In this document: positions 7,233-15,830 of the stretch, one piece after another
Layout: each line of letters starts with the position of its first letter
Position numbering within the stretch: position 1 is the stretch's first letter
DNA from: Dyella silvae
Lineage (GTDB): Bacteria > Pseudomonadota > Gammaproteobacteria > Xanthomonadales > Rhodanobacteraceae
DNA: 64,000 nt
NCBI RefSeq assembly: GCF_026421305.1
Contig: NZ_JAPJBQ010000001.1
Span: 620,001-684,000 of the forward strand
Reading direction: 5' to 3'
Notes under the pieces: generated by a model
Told to the model about the DNA's origin: nothing
The model's database searches: none
The model's input: only the letters and a program-made list of their open reading frames with translations
Translations under genes and position numbers: made by a program

Positions 7233-9233
7233 ATGCAGCTTACCTACCCTGGCGTTTATGTCGAAGAAATTTCGAGCGGCGTGCACGCCATTGTCGGCGT
7301 CGCCACGTCGATTGCGGCATTTGTCGGCTATACCCAAAGCGGCCCCGATCACAAGGCTGTCGAGCTTTTCAGCTTTGCGGACTTTCAGCGCAACTTCGGC
7401 GGCCTCGCGGCAGACAGTGAGTTGTCGTATGCCGTGCAGCAGTTCTTTGCCAATGGCGGTACAACAGCGATTGTGGTGCGCGTGCCGAAAGATGGCGCAA
7501 CGGCTGCACAGATCATCATTCCGGATGGGGGTGACTCCCCTCTTCTGACATTCACGGCGGCAAGCACTGGAGCCTGGGCCGGAAGCATTGCGCTATCGGT
7601 CGATTACATTGGCTTGTCAGGTGCGGATCCCGACGCCTTCAACCTCACCATCACCAACATCAGCACCGGCGTCGCCGAGAGTTTTCCCAACGTCAGCATG
7701 AACAATGCTGCGGCCAACTACGTGCTGGCGGTCGTCAACGATCCGGATACCGGTTCGCAACTGGTGCAGGCGATAGCTATTCCGGCGAACCCCACACTTC
7801 CGGCCCAGCCTGCCCGGACCGGTTTGATCTCCGGCTCCATGACGTCCATCCAGCAGGCGAGTGCACTGGCGGCTCTTCAGGTAACCGGTCAGGCAGCGGG
7901 ATTGACCATCTCCATCGACGGTGGTTCGGCCATCAATGTCACGCTCTATGGCGCCAACGATCCTCGGCCTGCTTCACTGGCTGAGGTCTATCGCATGCTA
8001 TCGGTCAAGACGGCACGAGCCCTGCAAGCGAGCTATCCCGGGGCACAGGTAAGCGTCACGCCAGTTAAAAGCGCGCTTACGGCGACCGCGCTGGATTCGC
8101 TCAGCATTGTTGTCTCCATTCCCAGCAAGCCAGACTGCGTCGCGACCTTCGGCAGTCTGGCAGGCGGCATCGATGTCTGCTCAGAATTCCTTCTCGCCGC
8201 TCCATTCAGCAACAACGTCGCGGCCTATTGGCTGGGCGGCACCACAAAGGCCGCGCCCTTTATCATCACAGTCACTGGCGCCAACGATGGCACGGCACCG
8301 CCAACAAGCGTCGAGCTCATCGGCGACGAGCTACTTGGCACTGGCATCTACGCACTCGACAAGGTCGATCTGTTCAACCTCCTTTGCATGCCGGACGCAA
8401 CGCAAGCAACGGTTGGCGCCCCCACAACACCCTACTTCCATGACAACGACATCAACGCCATTTATGCCGCCGCCATGGATTACTGCAAAAAGCGGCGCGC
8501 CTTCCTTCTGCTTGATTCGCCGCCGGATGTCGTCGACGTGGCTTCAGCGATCAATTGGCGCACCAACCGCCTGACGGTGCATGACCTCAATGGCGCCGTG
8601 TATTTTCCGCGTCTCCGCCTGGCCGACCCGCTCAACCAGAATCAGCTGCGCAGCTTCGCGCCATCCGGCGTGGTGGCAGGCGTCTACGCCACCGAAGACG
8701 GTAATCGGGGCGTATGGAAGGCGCCTGCTGGCATTGAAACCGTGATGTCCGGGGTGCAGAAGCTCACCTACAACCTCAGCAACGACGAGCAGGGCGTATT
8801 GAATCCCATCGCGCTCAATTGCTTCCGAACGTTCCCCATCTACGGGGCGGTGTTGTGGGGAGCGCGCACCTTGGTGGGAGCGGATGCGGAAGCCTCCGAA
8901 TGGAAGTACGTGCCGGTGCGCCGCTTTGCGCTTTTCCTTGAGGAAAGCCTGTATCGCGGCTTGCAGTGGGCGGTGTTTGAGCCGAACGCCGAACCACTGT
9001 GGGCCCAGCTACGCATGAACGTCACCTCGTTCATGCAGACGCTGTTCCTGAAGGGGGCCTTCCAGGGAAAGACGCCGGCGCAGGCGTACTACGTCATGTG
9101 CGATAGCTCCACCACCACGCAAGCCGACATCGATGCCGGCGTCGTGAATATCCAGGTTGGTTTTGCACCCCTCGAACCCGCTGAATTTGTCGTTATTCAG
9201 TTGCGGCAGATGGCGGGACAAGTAGCGGTATAG
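7233..9233 (+). CDS. CIS contractile sheath protein, long form
   Basis: The 666-aa protein starts MQLTYPGVYVEEISSGVHAI and continues VGVATSIAAFVGYT, the standard sheath N-terminus. The C-terminus carries YGAVLWGARTL, WKYVPVRRFALFLEESL and WAVFEPNAEPLW. It is about 140 residues longer than the minus-strand sheath; the extra length lies between roughly residues 100 and 370, where surface-exposed insertion domains sit in other sheaths. I choose ATG 7233 (AGGGG 9 nt upstream) over the in-frame TTG nine bases earlier. It is the first gene of the plus-strand CIS operon. Confidence 0.93.
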   Translation: MQLTYPGVYVEEISSGVHAIVGVATSIAAFVGYTQSGPDHKAVELFSFADFQRNFGGLAADSELSYAVQQFFANGGTTAIVVRVPKDGATAAQIIIPDGGDSPLLTFTAASTGAWAGSIALSVDYIGLSGADPDAFNLTITNISTGVAESFPNVSMNNAAANYVLAVVNDPDTGSQLVQAIAIPANPTLPAQPARTGLISGSMTSIQQASALAALQVTGQAAGLTISIDGGSAINVTLYGANDPRPASLAEVYRMLSVKTARALQASYPGAQVSVTPVKSALTATALDSLSIVVSIPSKPDCVATFGSLAGGIDVCSEFLLAAPFSNNVAAYWLGGTTKAAPFIITVTGANDGTAPPTSVELIGDELLGTGIYALDKVDLFNLLCMPDATQATVGAPTTPYFHDNDINAIYAAAMDYCKKRRAFLLLDSPPDVVDVASAINWRTNRLTVHDLNGAVYFPRLRLADPLNQNQLRSFAPSGVVAGVYATEDGNRGVWKAPAGIETVMSGVQKLTYNLSNDEQGVLNPIALNCFRTFPIYGAVLWGARTLVGADAEASEWKYVPVRRFALFLEESLYRGLQWAVFEPNAEPLWAQLRMNVTSFMQTLFLKGAFQGKTPAQAYYVMCDSSTTTQADIDAGVVNIQVGFAPLEPAEFVVIQLRQMAGQVAV

Positions 9234-9280
9234 GTTTGAAGATCGTGCTGAAGCCAACGGCATGAACGGAGGCTATGGTC

Positions 9281-9796
9281 ATGGCGCAGTTCACCCAGAA
9301 TTCCCAACGCTTCGATCCTTACAAGAACTTTAAATTTCGCGTGAAGTGGGATGGCCAGTATGTCGCCGGCATGAGCAAGGTCGGCGGGCTCAAGCGCACC
9401 ACGGAAGTGGTGAAACACCGCGAGGGCGGCGACCCCAGCACCAGTCGAAAATCACCTGGCCGCACGGAGTTCGATGCCATCACCATGGATCGCGGCGTCA
9501 CGCATGACACCGCATTCGAGGCATGGGCGCGCAAGGTATGGAATTTCGGCGCAGGGCTGGGCGCCGAGTCGTCGCTCAAGGATTTCCGCAAGGACCTGAT
9601 TCTTGAGTTCTACAACGAAGCCGGTCAACTGGCTCTGGCCTACAAGATCTACCGCTGCTGGGTTTCCGAATACCAGGCACTGCCCGATCTTGATGCCAAT
9701 GCCAACGCCGTGGCGATCCAGCATTTGAAGCTGGAGAACGAAGGCTGGGAACGGGACACGTCCGTACCTGAGCCGAGTGAGCCGAGCCTCACCTGA
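9281..9796 (+). CDS. CIS inner tube protein (gp19 family)
   Basis: The 171-aa protein reads FTQNSQRFDPYKNFKFRVKW at the N-terminus, then VAGMSKVGGLKRTTEVVKHR and a C-terminal NAVAIQHLKLENEGWERD: a gp19-family tube subunit of the type in which a single HREGG segment follows the first strand. GGAGG sits 8 nt before ATG 9281, better spaced than the ATG six bases earlier. It is the only tube gene of the plus-strand operon, whereas the minus-strand operon has two. Confidence 0.9.
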   Translation: MAQFTQNSQRFDPYKNFKFRVKWDGQYVAGMSKVGGLKRTTEVVKHREGGDPSTSRKSPGRTEFDAITMDRGVTHDTAFEAWARKVWNFGAGLGAESSLKDFRKDLILEFYNEAGQLALAYKIYRCWVSEYQALPDLDANANAVAIQHLKLENEGWERDTSVPEPSEPSLT

Positions 9797-9908
9797 GGCG
9801 ACTCGCAGTCGGCGCGTCCTATCGGCCATGGCCGTAACGATGCGCCATCAAACGTTGGATGGTTGGCATAGATGGTCCAGAAGCGCACTCGCGTGGGGGA
9901 GTGTTACG

Positions 9909-10607
9909 GTGAATGCAGCCGATCTACTTGCGATCTGGGAGGACGGGCGGCAAATGCCTCCCTTGCGGCGTGCACGCCTGCTTTCCACACTCATCCCTGA
10001 CGACGCCTCGCAAGCTGGGCCATCCATCGGCCAAACGAATGCGCGCCTGTTGAGCCTGCGGCGTTTGCTTTTTGGTTCGGCTATCGCTGGCATGGCCACC
10101 TGCCCTTCATGTGATTCAAAGTTGGATGTCACGATGCGTGTCGAGGATTTTCTCGCCGCATGCCAAGGCCATGAGGGCTCGAATGGCACCCGCACCATGG
10201 AGGTCGACGGGCGGGCTCTGCACTTTCGATTACCAACCATCGAAGATCTGGAGGCCGTTGACGAAAGCCTCTCTTATGCAGATGCGCAAACGCAGCTCCT
10301 GCGCGCGTGCGTGCATGACATCGACCTCGCGCAAGTCACACAGCTCAACGAGCCGCTACTCGCCGAAATGGCACGACTGGACCCTTTGGCGGAGCCAAGG
10401 CTTGCACTGACCTGCGAGGCGTGCGGGCACGCGTTCACCCTGGCCTTTGATGTTGCGGCGTTTCTCTGGCGCGAAATCGAGGGATGGGTTGCTCGCCTGA
10501 TGGGTGATGTGCACATCATCGCCAGCGCCTATGGGTGGTCGGAACGGGAGATTCTGTCGCTGTCACCGACACGGAGGCAGGTCTATCTCGACCTGATCTG
10601 TGCGTGA
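9909..10607 (+). CDS. T4 gp26-like baseplate hub assembly chaperone
   Basis: From the GTG at 9909 the protein is 232 aa and begins VNAADLLAIWEDGRQMPPLRRARLL, the opening typical of this eCIS-associated family, which is related to the T4 baseplate hub chaperone family. Two Cys pairs, CPSC near residue 70 and CEAC near residue 180, could bind one zinc. I prefer GTG 9909 because GGGGGAG lies 7 nt before it; an in-frame ATG at 9777 would add 44 residues overlapping the tube gene and resembling no family. The family is thought to act in hub or baseplate assembly; the exact role is inferred. Confidence 0.75.
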   Translation: MNAADLLAIWEDGRQMPPLRRARLLSTLIPDDASQAGPSIGQTNARLLSLRRLLFGSAIAGMATCPSCDSKLDVTMRVEDFLAACQGHEGSNGTRTMEVDGRALHFRLPTIEDLEAVDESLSYADAQTQLLRACVHDIDLAQVTQLNEPLLAEMARLDPLAEPRLALTCEACGHAFTLAFDVAAFLWREIEGWVARLMGDVHIIASAYGWSEREILSLSPTRRQVYLDLICA

Positions 10608-11296
10608 GCCATTATCTCGAGCGTCTGGTCGCGCAGAGCCGTGGCGAGCTGCCAACGGTGCAGCCACGCCTGCCCGGCCGCTTTGAGCCGGTGGCGGGCC
10701 AGAACATGGCGAATCCGGATGCCGCCTCGCATAACGCAGAGGTCATTACGGCAAACGATACCGGAATGCCACGTCACTCCCCTGTTCAGTCAGGCGAGCC
10801 CGTCGCCACGGGTTTGGCGCACACCACTTTGTTCTCTGACGCACTTTTCGAACAGCGTCGCGCCAACCTCTCCGGTAGCGATACGCCACGGGACGTTCTG
10901 TCTCCAGCGGCTTCACCGACCCGGCGGTCATCTCCGCATGGCGAGAACGTGGAAGCCAGCGCAGGAGCAACGGACCGAGGCAACGCTTATCCAGCGCAAG
11001 CGAGCCCGGCACATCATGCGATGCCGGGTGCCCCAGGCGAGATGGCACAGCTCGTCGCGCCACCATCGCCTATGGCATCCCTCGCGCCTGATATGCCACT
11101 GCCTCCGCGCCCACAGCCGGCCAGAGCCACTTCCGAGCCCGCGCACCGTACCGAGCAGAACGAAACGGTGGTGCACGTAACGATCGGTCGCGTGGACGTT
11201 CGCGCGATCACGCCGACCGCACCCAAGCCAACGCCGCACCGCGAGCCGCCGCGCCGAAGCCTTGACGACTACTTGCGAGGCACCACCAGGCGATGA
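10604..11296 (+). CDS. Proline-rich eCIS-cluster protein of unknown function
   Basis: The 230-aa protein begins with GTG overlapping the previous stop (GTGA) and reads VSHYLERLVAQSRGELPTVQ, then RLPGRFEP. The middle is Pro/Ala/Ser-rich and surely disordered. The C-terminus ends VVHVTIGRVDVRAI and RRSLDDYLRG. This N- and C-terminal signature recurs in eCIS clusters next to the cap and ATPase genes, where its function is unassigned. A linker or length-control role is possible but there is no direct evidence. Confidence 0.65.
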   Translation: MSHYLERLVAQSRGELPTVQPRLPGRFEPVAGQNMANPDAASHNAEVITANDTGMPRHSPVQSGEPVATGLAHTTLFSDALFEQRRANLSGSDTPRDVLSPAASPTRRSSPHGENVEASAGATDRGNAYPAQASPAHHAMPGAPGEMAQLVAPPSPMASLAPDMPLPPRPQPARATSEPAHRTEQNETVVHVTIGRVDVRAITPTAPKPTPHREPPRRSLDDYLRGTTRR

Positions 11297-12576
11297 GCAC
11301 GGATCTCGCCATTGCCGGCGTCACCGCGACCCTGCGCTATCTGTTGCAGCAGGGTTTTGTGGATCACGTGAAACTCGGCGCTCAGGGTCCGGTCTCCGTG
11401 ACGGCAAAAGCCCCGGACCTGATCGACACGGATCAGAAGAACCTGCCCGATCAGCTCAACCTGTTCATGTATCACGTCACGCCGAATGCGGGCTGGCGTA
11501 ATGCCAACCTGCCCAGTCGCGACAACGTCGGCAATCGCATCAACAACCCCGTGCTGGCTGTTGACCTTTACTACCTGATCACTGCCTACAGCCAGCAGGA
11601 GCTGTATGCGGACGTATTGCTTGGGTATGCGGCGCAATATCTCCACGAGGTGCCCGTACTGACCCAGCAATCGATCCAGAACGCGTTATCCCCACCGCCG
11701 CCGGAAGTGAGCTTCATCACGCCGGACGACCTGCTGCAGCAGATCGAGCAGGTCAAGATCGTGCCGCATGTGATGGACACCGAAGAGATGTCCAAGCTCT
11801 GGATGGCCTTGCAGACTACGTATCGGCCCTCGGTGGCTTACCACGTTTCCGTAGTGCTCATTGAGAACCCGCAGCCAGCCACGTCCGCCCTGCCTGTACT
11901 GACGATCGGCGAAGTGCCTGCGGGGTGGAAGCAATCCGTAGGCGCCATCGTCCATGCCGACATGCTGCCGCCCTTACCCACACTGACGGCAGCAACACCG
12001 CCCGCCAGGCAGTCGTCAGTGCGCCTTAACGAGGTGCTGACGCTGTCGGGTTTCCATCTCGCCGATGGCCCCGCCACGGTGGTGCTTACCAACACCACGA
12101 CCTCCGGGCAGACCTCGCTGGCTGCCGTCGCCACCAACGCCGCCACGCTCACCGTGCAGCTACCCACGCCCGCAGCAGCCCCTGACTCACTGCGCGCCGG
12201 GCTGTACAACGTTCAGGCCATGGTCGGCACCGGCGTGGACCAGCACGCGACCAATGTGCTGCCACTCGCGTTGGCACCGCTGATTGAAACGATGGTCACG
12301 AGCGGCCCCGTCAATGCCAAGGTGCTGACGCTGACCTGTGCACCCAAGGTCTGGCAAGGGCAACAGGTCAGCGCATTGATCGGCAGCCAGGAAGTGTTTC
12401 CGGCCACATGGTCCGGCGCATCGACCGACACACTGACCTTCACCTTTGACGCCACGCCCTTCAGCGCGGGCGCCAAACCGTGGATACGCCTGCGTGTCGA
12501 CGGCATAGACAGCATTTTGGTCAACAACGCCGTCACGCCACCGCAGTTCGATCCCACGCAGATGGTGCCGCCATGA
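11293..12576 (+). CDS. DUF4255 (Pvc16/Afp16-like) tail cap protein with Ig-like C-terminus
   Basis: The 427-aa protein has a DUF4255 domain at residues 1-190 (IAGVTATLRYLLQQGF, LPDQLNLFMYHVTPNAGWRN, LAVDLYYLITAYSQQELYAD). After a linker come two or so beta-sandwich repeats of IPT/Ig type (VRLNEVLTLSGFHLADGPAT and following). Afp16-like proteins terminate the tube and sheath at the end far from the baseplate; the added domains could be displayed outside. It overlaps both neighbours by 4 nt (ATGA). Confidence 0.87.
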   Translation: MSTDLAIAGVTATLRYLLQQGFVDHVKLGAQGPVSVTAKAPDLIDTDQKNLPDQLNLFMYHVTPNAGWRNANLPSRDNVGNRINNPVLAVDLYYLITAYSQQELYADVLLGYAAQYLHEVPVLTQQSIQNALSPPPPEVSFITPDDLLQQIEQVKIVPHVMDTEEMSKLWMALQTTYRPSVAYHVSVVLIENPQPATSALPVLTIGEVPAGWKQSVGAIVHADMLPPLPTLTAATPPARQSSVRLNEVLTLSGFHLADGPATVVLTNTTTSGQTSLAAVATNAATLTVQLPTPAAAPDSLRAGLYNVQAMVGTGVDQHATNVLPLALAPLIETMVTSGPVNAKVLTLTCAPKVWQGQQVSALIGSQEVFPATWSGASTDTLTFTFDATPFSAGAKPWIRLRVDGIDSILVNNAVTPPQFDPTQMVPP

Positions 12577-14522
12577 CGGTACTCGCGCGCTCCGAACCCT
12601 GGCTGACGGAGAACCAGCAAGCCTTGTCATCGGCGCTTGCGGTGCTCCGCGCCACCCTGCGCGGCGAGCCCGACACGCCGCCGGTGGATCCGCTGTCGGT
12701 GCCGAGCCTCGCAAACCTCGCCAGGGTCTTCCGGCTGTCGCATTTTGAAGCGAGCGTGCTGTTGCTCTGTGCGGCGCAGGAGTTGGACGGCTCGATCGGG
12801 CCAGCATGCGCTGCGCGCCAGGGCAACGATGCGCGACCATGGCCAAGCTTCGGCCTTGCGCTGTCGCTGCTTCCGGATGGCCACTGGTCTGCACTTGGCG
12901 CTAGTGCCGCCTTACGTCACGAATGCCTGATCGAACTGGAAAGCACCGACAGTGTCGTCACCAGCCGTCTACGTATCGCCGAATCGGTGCTGCACCACCT
13001 GCTTGGACTGATCGAGATCGATGAAACCCTTGCACCACTCCTGCGGTCACCACCGCCGCTGGACACGCTTGCGCCAAACCACGCCGAGGCATGGCAGCGT
13101 CTCGCTTATCGCTGGCCCGGCGATCATGAGGATGGCGACGCACTGCCCGCGCTGGAGCTTATCGGCGCTGACATGACAGAACTGCGGGCCACCGCCGCAC
13201 ACTTGTGCGCCAACGCAGGCCTGGAACTGCTTTGCATGACGGCCAGTGACCTGTCACCCGTGCCGGAGCTGCTGGATGTGCAGCTGCGCAGACTGCAGCG
13301 CGACCTCAAAATGATGAATGGCTGTTTGTTACTGGATGTGGGCGATAGCCACGACAAACTGCCTCATATATTCGAGCGGATCGAACGTGGCCCGATCCTT
13401 ATCGTCCGGCAACCTGTGCGCGAATGGTTGCCGCGTCGGCCGCACCCGGTTTCGCTCAAGCCGCCCACGGGTGAAGACCGCCGGCGCATGTGGCTTGATG
13501 CGATGCGTGAGATTCCACTACCCGGCGGCGCATTAGAGCGCGCCATGGGTCAGTTCCACTTGTCGCCCACGGCGCTACGCCGCGTCGCGCAGCAGTTGCG
13601 CGAGGACATCATGGAGTTCGACGCCGGCGCCGGGCCAGCAGCGCCGGACGCTACGACAAAGGATCTCGCGGAACGCCTATGGCTTCATTGCCGCGAGGAA
13701 AGCGCGGTTACCCTTGCTGGCCTGGCGGAATCCGTACCCGTGCGAGCCCGCTGGGACGATCTTGTATTGCCGGACGCGCAGATCGCGTTGCTGCAGCGCC
13801 TGGTCTCGCACCTGCAAAACCGGACGCAGGTCTTCGACGACTGGGGTTTCGCCGAACACAGTGCGCGCGGACTTGGCGCCACCGCTTTGTTCTGTGGCGC
13901 CAGTGGTACAGGAAAAACCATGGCGGCAGAAATTGTCGCGGGTGCCTTGCAGCTGGATCTATGGCGCATCGATCTATCGCAGATCGTGAGCAAATGGATT
14001 GGCGAAACGGAAAAGAACCTCTCGCAGATCTTCGATGCTGCCGACGCCGGCGGTGCCGTGCTGCTGTTTGACGAGGCGGATGCACTGTTCGGCAAGCGCA
14101 GCGAGGTCAAGGACAGTCACGACCGTTACGCCAACCTGGAAATCAGCTATCTGCTGCAGAGAATGGAGAGCTATCGCGGCCTGGCCATTCTTACGACCAA
14201 CAATGAAGGCGCGCTGGATCAAGCGTTTCTGCGCCGGCTGCGCGTTATCGTGCAGTTTCCCTTCCCTGACGCGCAGATGCGTGAACGCATCTGGCAGCGC
14301 ATCTTTCCCGCGCAAACGCCACTGGAAGGCGTGCGCGCAGACAAGCTGGCACGCCTGCAGTTTTCCGGCGGAACCATTCGCAACGTTGCGCTCACCGCTG
14401 CTTTTCTCGCCGCAGGCGAAGGCAGGTCGATTGCCATGCCTCACTTGCGCGCGGCAGCCGAAATCGAATCGGCCAAGATCAAAAGGCCATTCAGCCGTAA
14501 TGAAACCGGAGACTGGCTATGA
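12573..14522 (+). CDS. AAA+ ATPase of CIS (Afp15/Pvc15-like)
   Basis: The 649-aa protein has an N-terminal helical region of about 400 residues and a C-terminal AAA+ module: Walker A CGASGTGKT at about residues 441-449, Walker B AVLLFDEADALFGKR at about 495-509, sensor-like ILTTNNEGALDQAFLRRLR, and a helical lid. CIS clusters of this type always carry one such ATPase; it is needed for particle assembly or cargo loading rather than as a structural part. The start is the ATG that overlaps the DUF4255 stop (ATGA); in-frame upstream codons would extend it deep into that gene. Confidence 0.92.
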   Translation: MTVLARSEPWLTENQQALSSALAVLRATLRGEPDTPPVDPLSVPSLANLARVFRLSHFEASVLLLCAAQELDGSIGPACAARQGNDARPWPSFGLALSLLPDGHWSALGASAALRHECLIELESTDSVVTSRLRIAESVLHHLLGLIEIDETLAPLLRSPPPLDTLAPNHAEAWQRLAYRWPGDHEDGDALPALELIGADMTELRATAAHLCANAGLELLCMTASDLSPVPELLDVQLRRLQRDLKMMNGCLLLDVGDSHDKLPHIFERIERGPILIVRQPVREWLPRRPHPVSLKPPTGEDRRRMWLDAMREIPLPGGALERAMGQFHLSPTALRRVAQQLREDIMEFDAGAGPAAPDATTKDLAERLWLHCREESAVTLAGLAESVPVRARWDDLVLPDAQIALLQRLVSHLQNRTQVFDDWGFAEHSARGLGATALFCGASGTGKTMAAEIVAGALQLDLWRIDLSQIVSKWIGETEKNLSQIFDAADAGGAVLLFDEADALFGKRSEVKDSHDRYANLEISYLLQRMESYRGLAILTTNNEGALDQAFLRRLRVIVQFPFPDAQMRERIWQRIFPAQTPLEGVRADKLARLQFSGGTIRNVALTAAFLAAGEGRSIAMPHLRAAAEIESAKIKRPFSRNETGDWL

Positions 14523-14800
14523 GCGTGACCCTTGTTCGCGTCCATATCGATGAGCTGGTGCTTCACGGCTTCGATGCGGGTAGCCGGCATGCCATCGCCG
14601 ATGCTGTGCAGGCGGAGCTGCAGCAGCGGTTTGCAGCCTCCTGGTCGTCGACGGCCACGGCAAGCATGGCGCAAGGTGGTGCGATCGAGCGCCTCGCCGC
14701 ACCAACGGTCACACTGTCCTCTCATGCCAGGCGCGATGGCAAGGCAATCGGGGCCGCCATCCATCGCAGCGTCACTTCCGTGCACGGGGGCCGCTCATGA
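14519..14800 (+). CDS. Small conserved eCIS-cluster protein
   Basis: The 93-aa protein begins MSVTLVRVHIDELVLHGFDA, continues with a helical segment (AIADAVQAELQQRF) and ends GKAIGAAIHRSV. Short proteins with this HIDxLVLxG start and GxxIxxAV end occur in eCIS operons between the ATPase and the tube adaptor. Their role is unknown. Here it overlaps the ATPase stop and the next start by 4 nt each, so it is translated as part of the operon. Confidence 0.7.
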   Translation: MSVTLVRVHIDELVLHGFDAGSRHAIADAVQAELQQRFAASWSSTATASMAQGGAIERLAAPTVTLSSHARRDGKAIGAAIHRSVTSVHGGRS

Positions 14801-15453
14801 GTTTTTCGGGGTCACCACGGCTTATCAAGGGCGGCATCGTGCTTCTCGACGCCGATAGTGGCGCGATGCTTCGCGTCATTTCGCTGCAGTACAACCCCGA
14901 CAGCATCACGCGCACGCTGCAGGCCCAGTCCGTATCCACGCAAGAGCACAACCGCTCCGAACCGCTGCGCCTCAAAGGGCCACCCATTGAAACGTTCAAG
15001 CTCGACGCCGAGCTGGACGCCACCGACCAGCTTGAGTTTCCCGATCAGAACCAGGCCGCCGTGCAGGTGGGCCTGCTGCCGCAACTGTCCGTGCTGGAAA
15101 CCATCATCTATCCGTCGAGCCAGACCATCCTCAGCAATCATGCACTCGCGCAGTCCGGCGTGCTGGAGATCGCGCCCATGGAGGCGCCGCTGACGCTGTT
15201 CGTATGGAACAGCAGTCGTATCGTGCCCGTGCGGCTGACCGATTTCAGCGTCACCGAGGAAGCGTTCGACCCTTCCCTGCACCCAATCCGCGCCAAGGTG
15301 TCGCTTGGCATGCGTGTGCTGTCCGTGGATGACTTTCCCTTCGATCATCGCGGCACCGGTCTTTATATGGTGTATCAGCAGCAGAAGGAAAACCTGGCGC
15401 GCAAAGGCCCGGCGGCAACGCTGTCCGCACTCGGTCTTGGGAGTCTTTCATGA
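14797..15453 (+). CDS. CIS tube-adaptor protein (Afp7 N-terminal type)
   Basis: The 218-aa protein carries the phrase VISLQYNPDSITRTLQAQSV at residues 27-46 followed by LRLKGPPIETFKLDAELDAT, a pattern diagnostic of the CIS tube-initiator/adaptor family often named peptidoglycan-binding or LysM protein. It would couple the gp19 tube to the hub. In Afp7 the LysM domain is in the same chain; here it is encoded separately by the next gene, with a 4-nt overlap. The partial gene at the left edge is its paralogue in the minus-strand operon. Confidence 0.85.
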   Translation: MSFSGSPRLIKGGIVLLDADSGAMLRVISLQYNPDSITRTLQAQSVSTQEHNRSEPLRLKGPPIETFKLDAELDATDQLEFPDQNQAAVQVGLLPQLSVLETIIYPSSQTILSNHALAQSGVLEIAPMEAPLTLFVWNSSRIVPVRLTDFSVTEEAFDPSLHPIRAKVSLGMRVLSVDDFPFDHRGTGLYMVYQQQKENLARKGPAATLSALGLGSLS

Positions 15454-15830
15454 GCAGCGTGCCAAACACTTCGAACAGCCTGATGAACCTGCTGGCCCCG
15501 CTCGGGCTTCCGGCACAGGCCTACCCGCAGAACAGTCGGTACTACGGCGTGGCCGCCAAACAGGTAACGACGGAAGACGGTCGCACCGTGACGTGCCTGA
15601 CGCGCCGCGTTGTGCCGCAACCCACGGCCTTCGCCACGCTGCAACTTGTCACCGTGCGCGAGGGCGACCGGCTGGACCGGCTCGCAGCGCAGTACCTTGG
15701 CGATCCGTTGCTGTTCTGGCGCCTGTGCGACGCCAATGGCGTCCTGCGGCCGGACGAACTCACTGATACCGCGGGCGAAACCTTGCGCGTCACCTTACCC
15801 GCTGGCATCCCGGGAGCGACCAGTGCTTAA
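15450..15830 (+). CDS. LysM-domain baseplate protein
   Basis: The 126-aa protein has an N-terminal region (LAPLGLPAQAYPQNSRYYGV) and a C-terminal LysM-like domain at about residues 65-120 (LVTVREGDRLDRLAAQYLGD then FWRLCDANGVLRPDEL). In T4 gp53 and Afp7 the LysM module glues the baseplate wedges around the hub. It is coupled by 4-nt overlap to the tube adaptor before it and by 8-nt overlap to the hub gene after it. Confidence 0.87.
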   Translation: MSSVPNTSNSLMNLLAPLGLPAQAYPQNSRYYGVAAKQVTTEDGRTVTCLTRRVVPQPTAFATLQLVTVREGDRLDRLAAQYLGDPLLFWRLCDANGVLRPDELTDTAGETLRVTLPAGIPGATSA

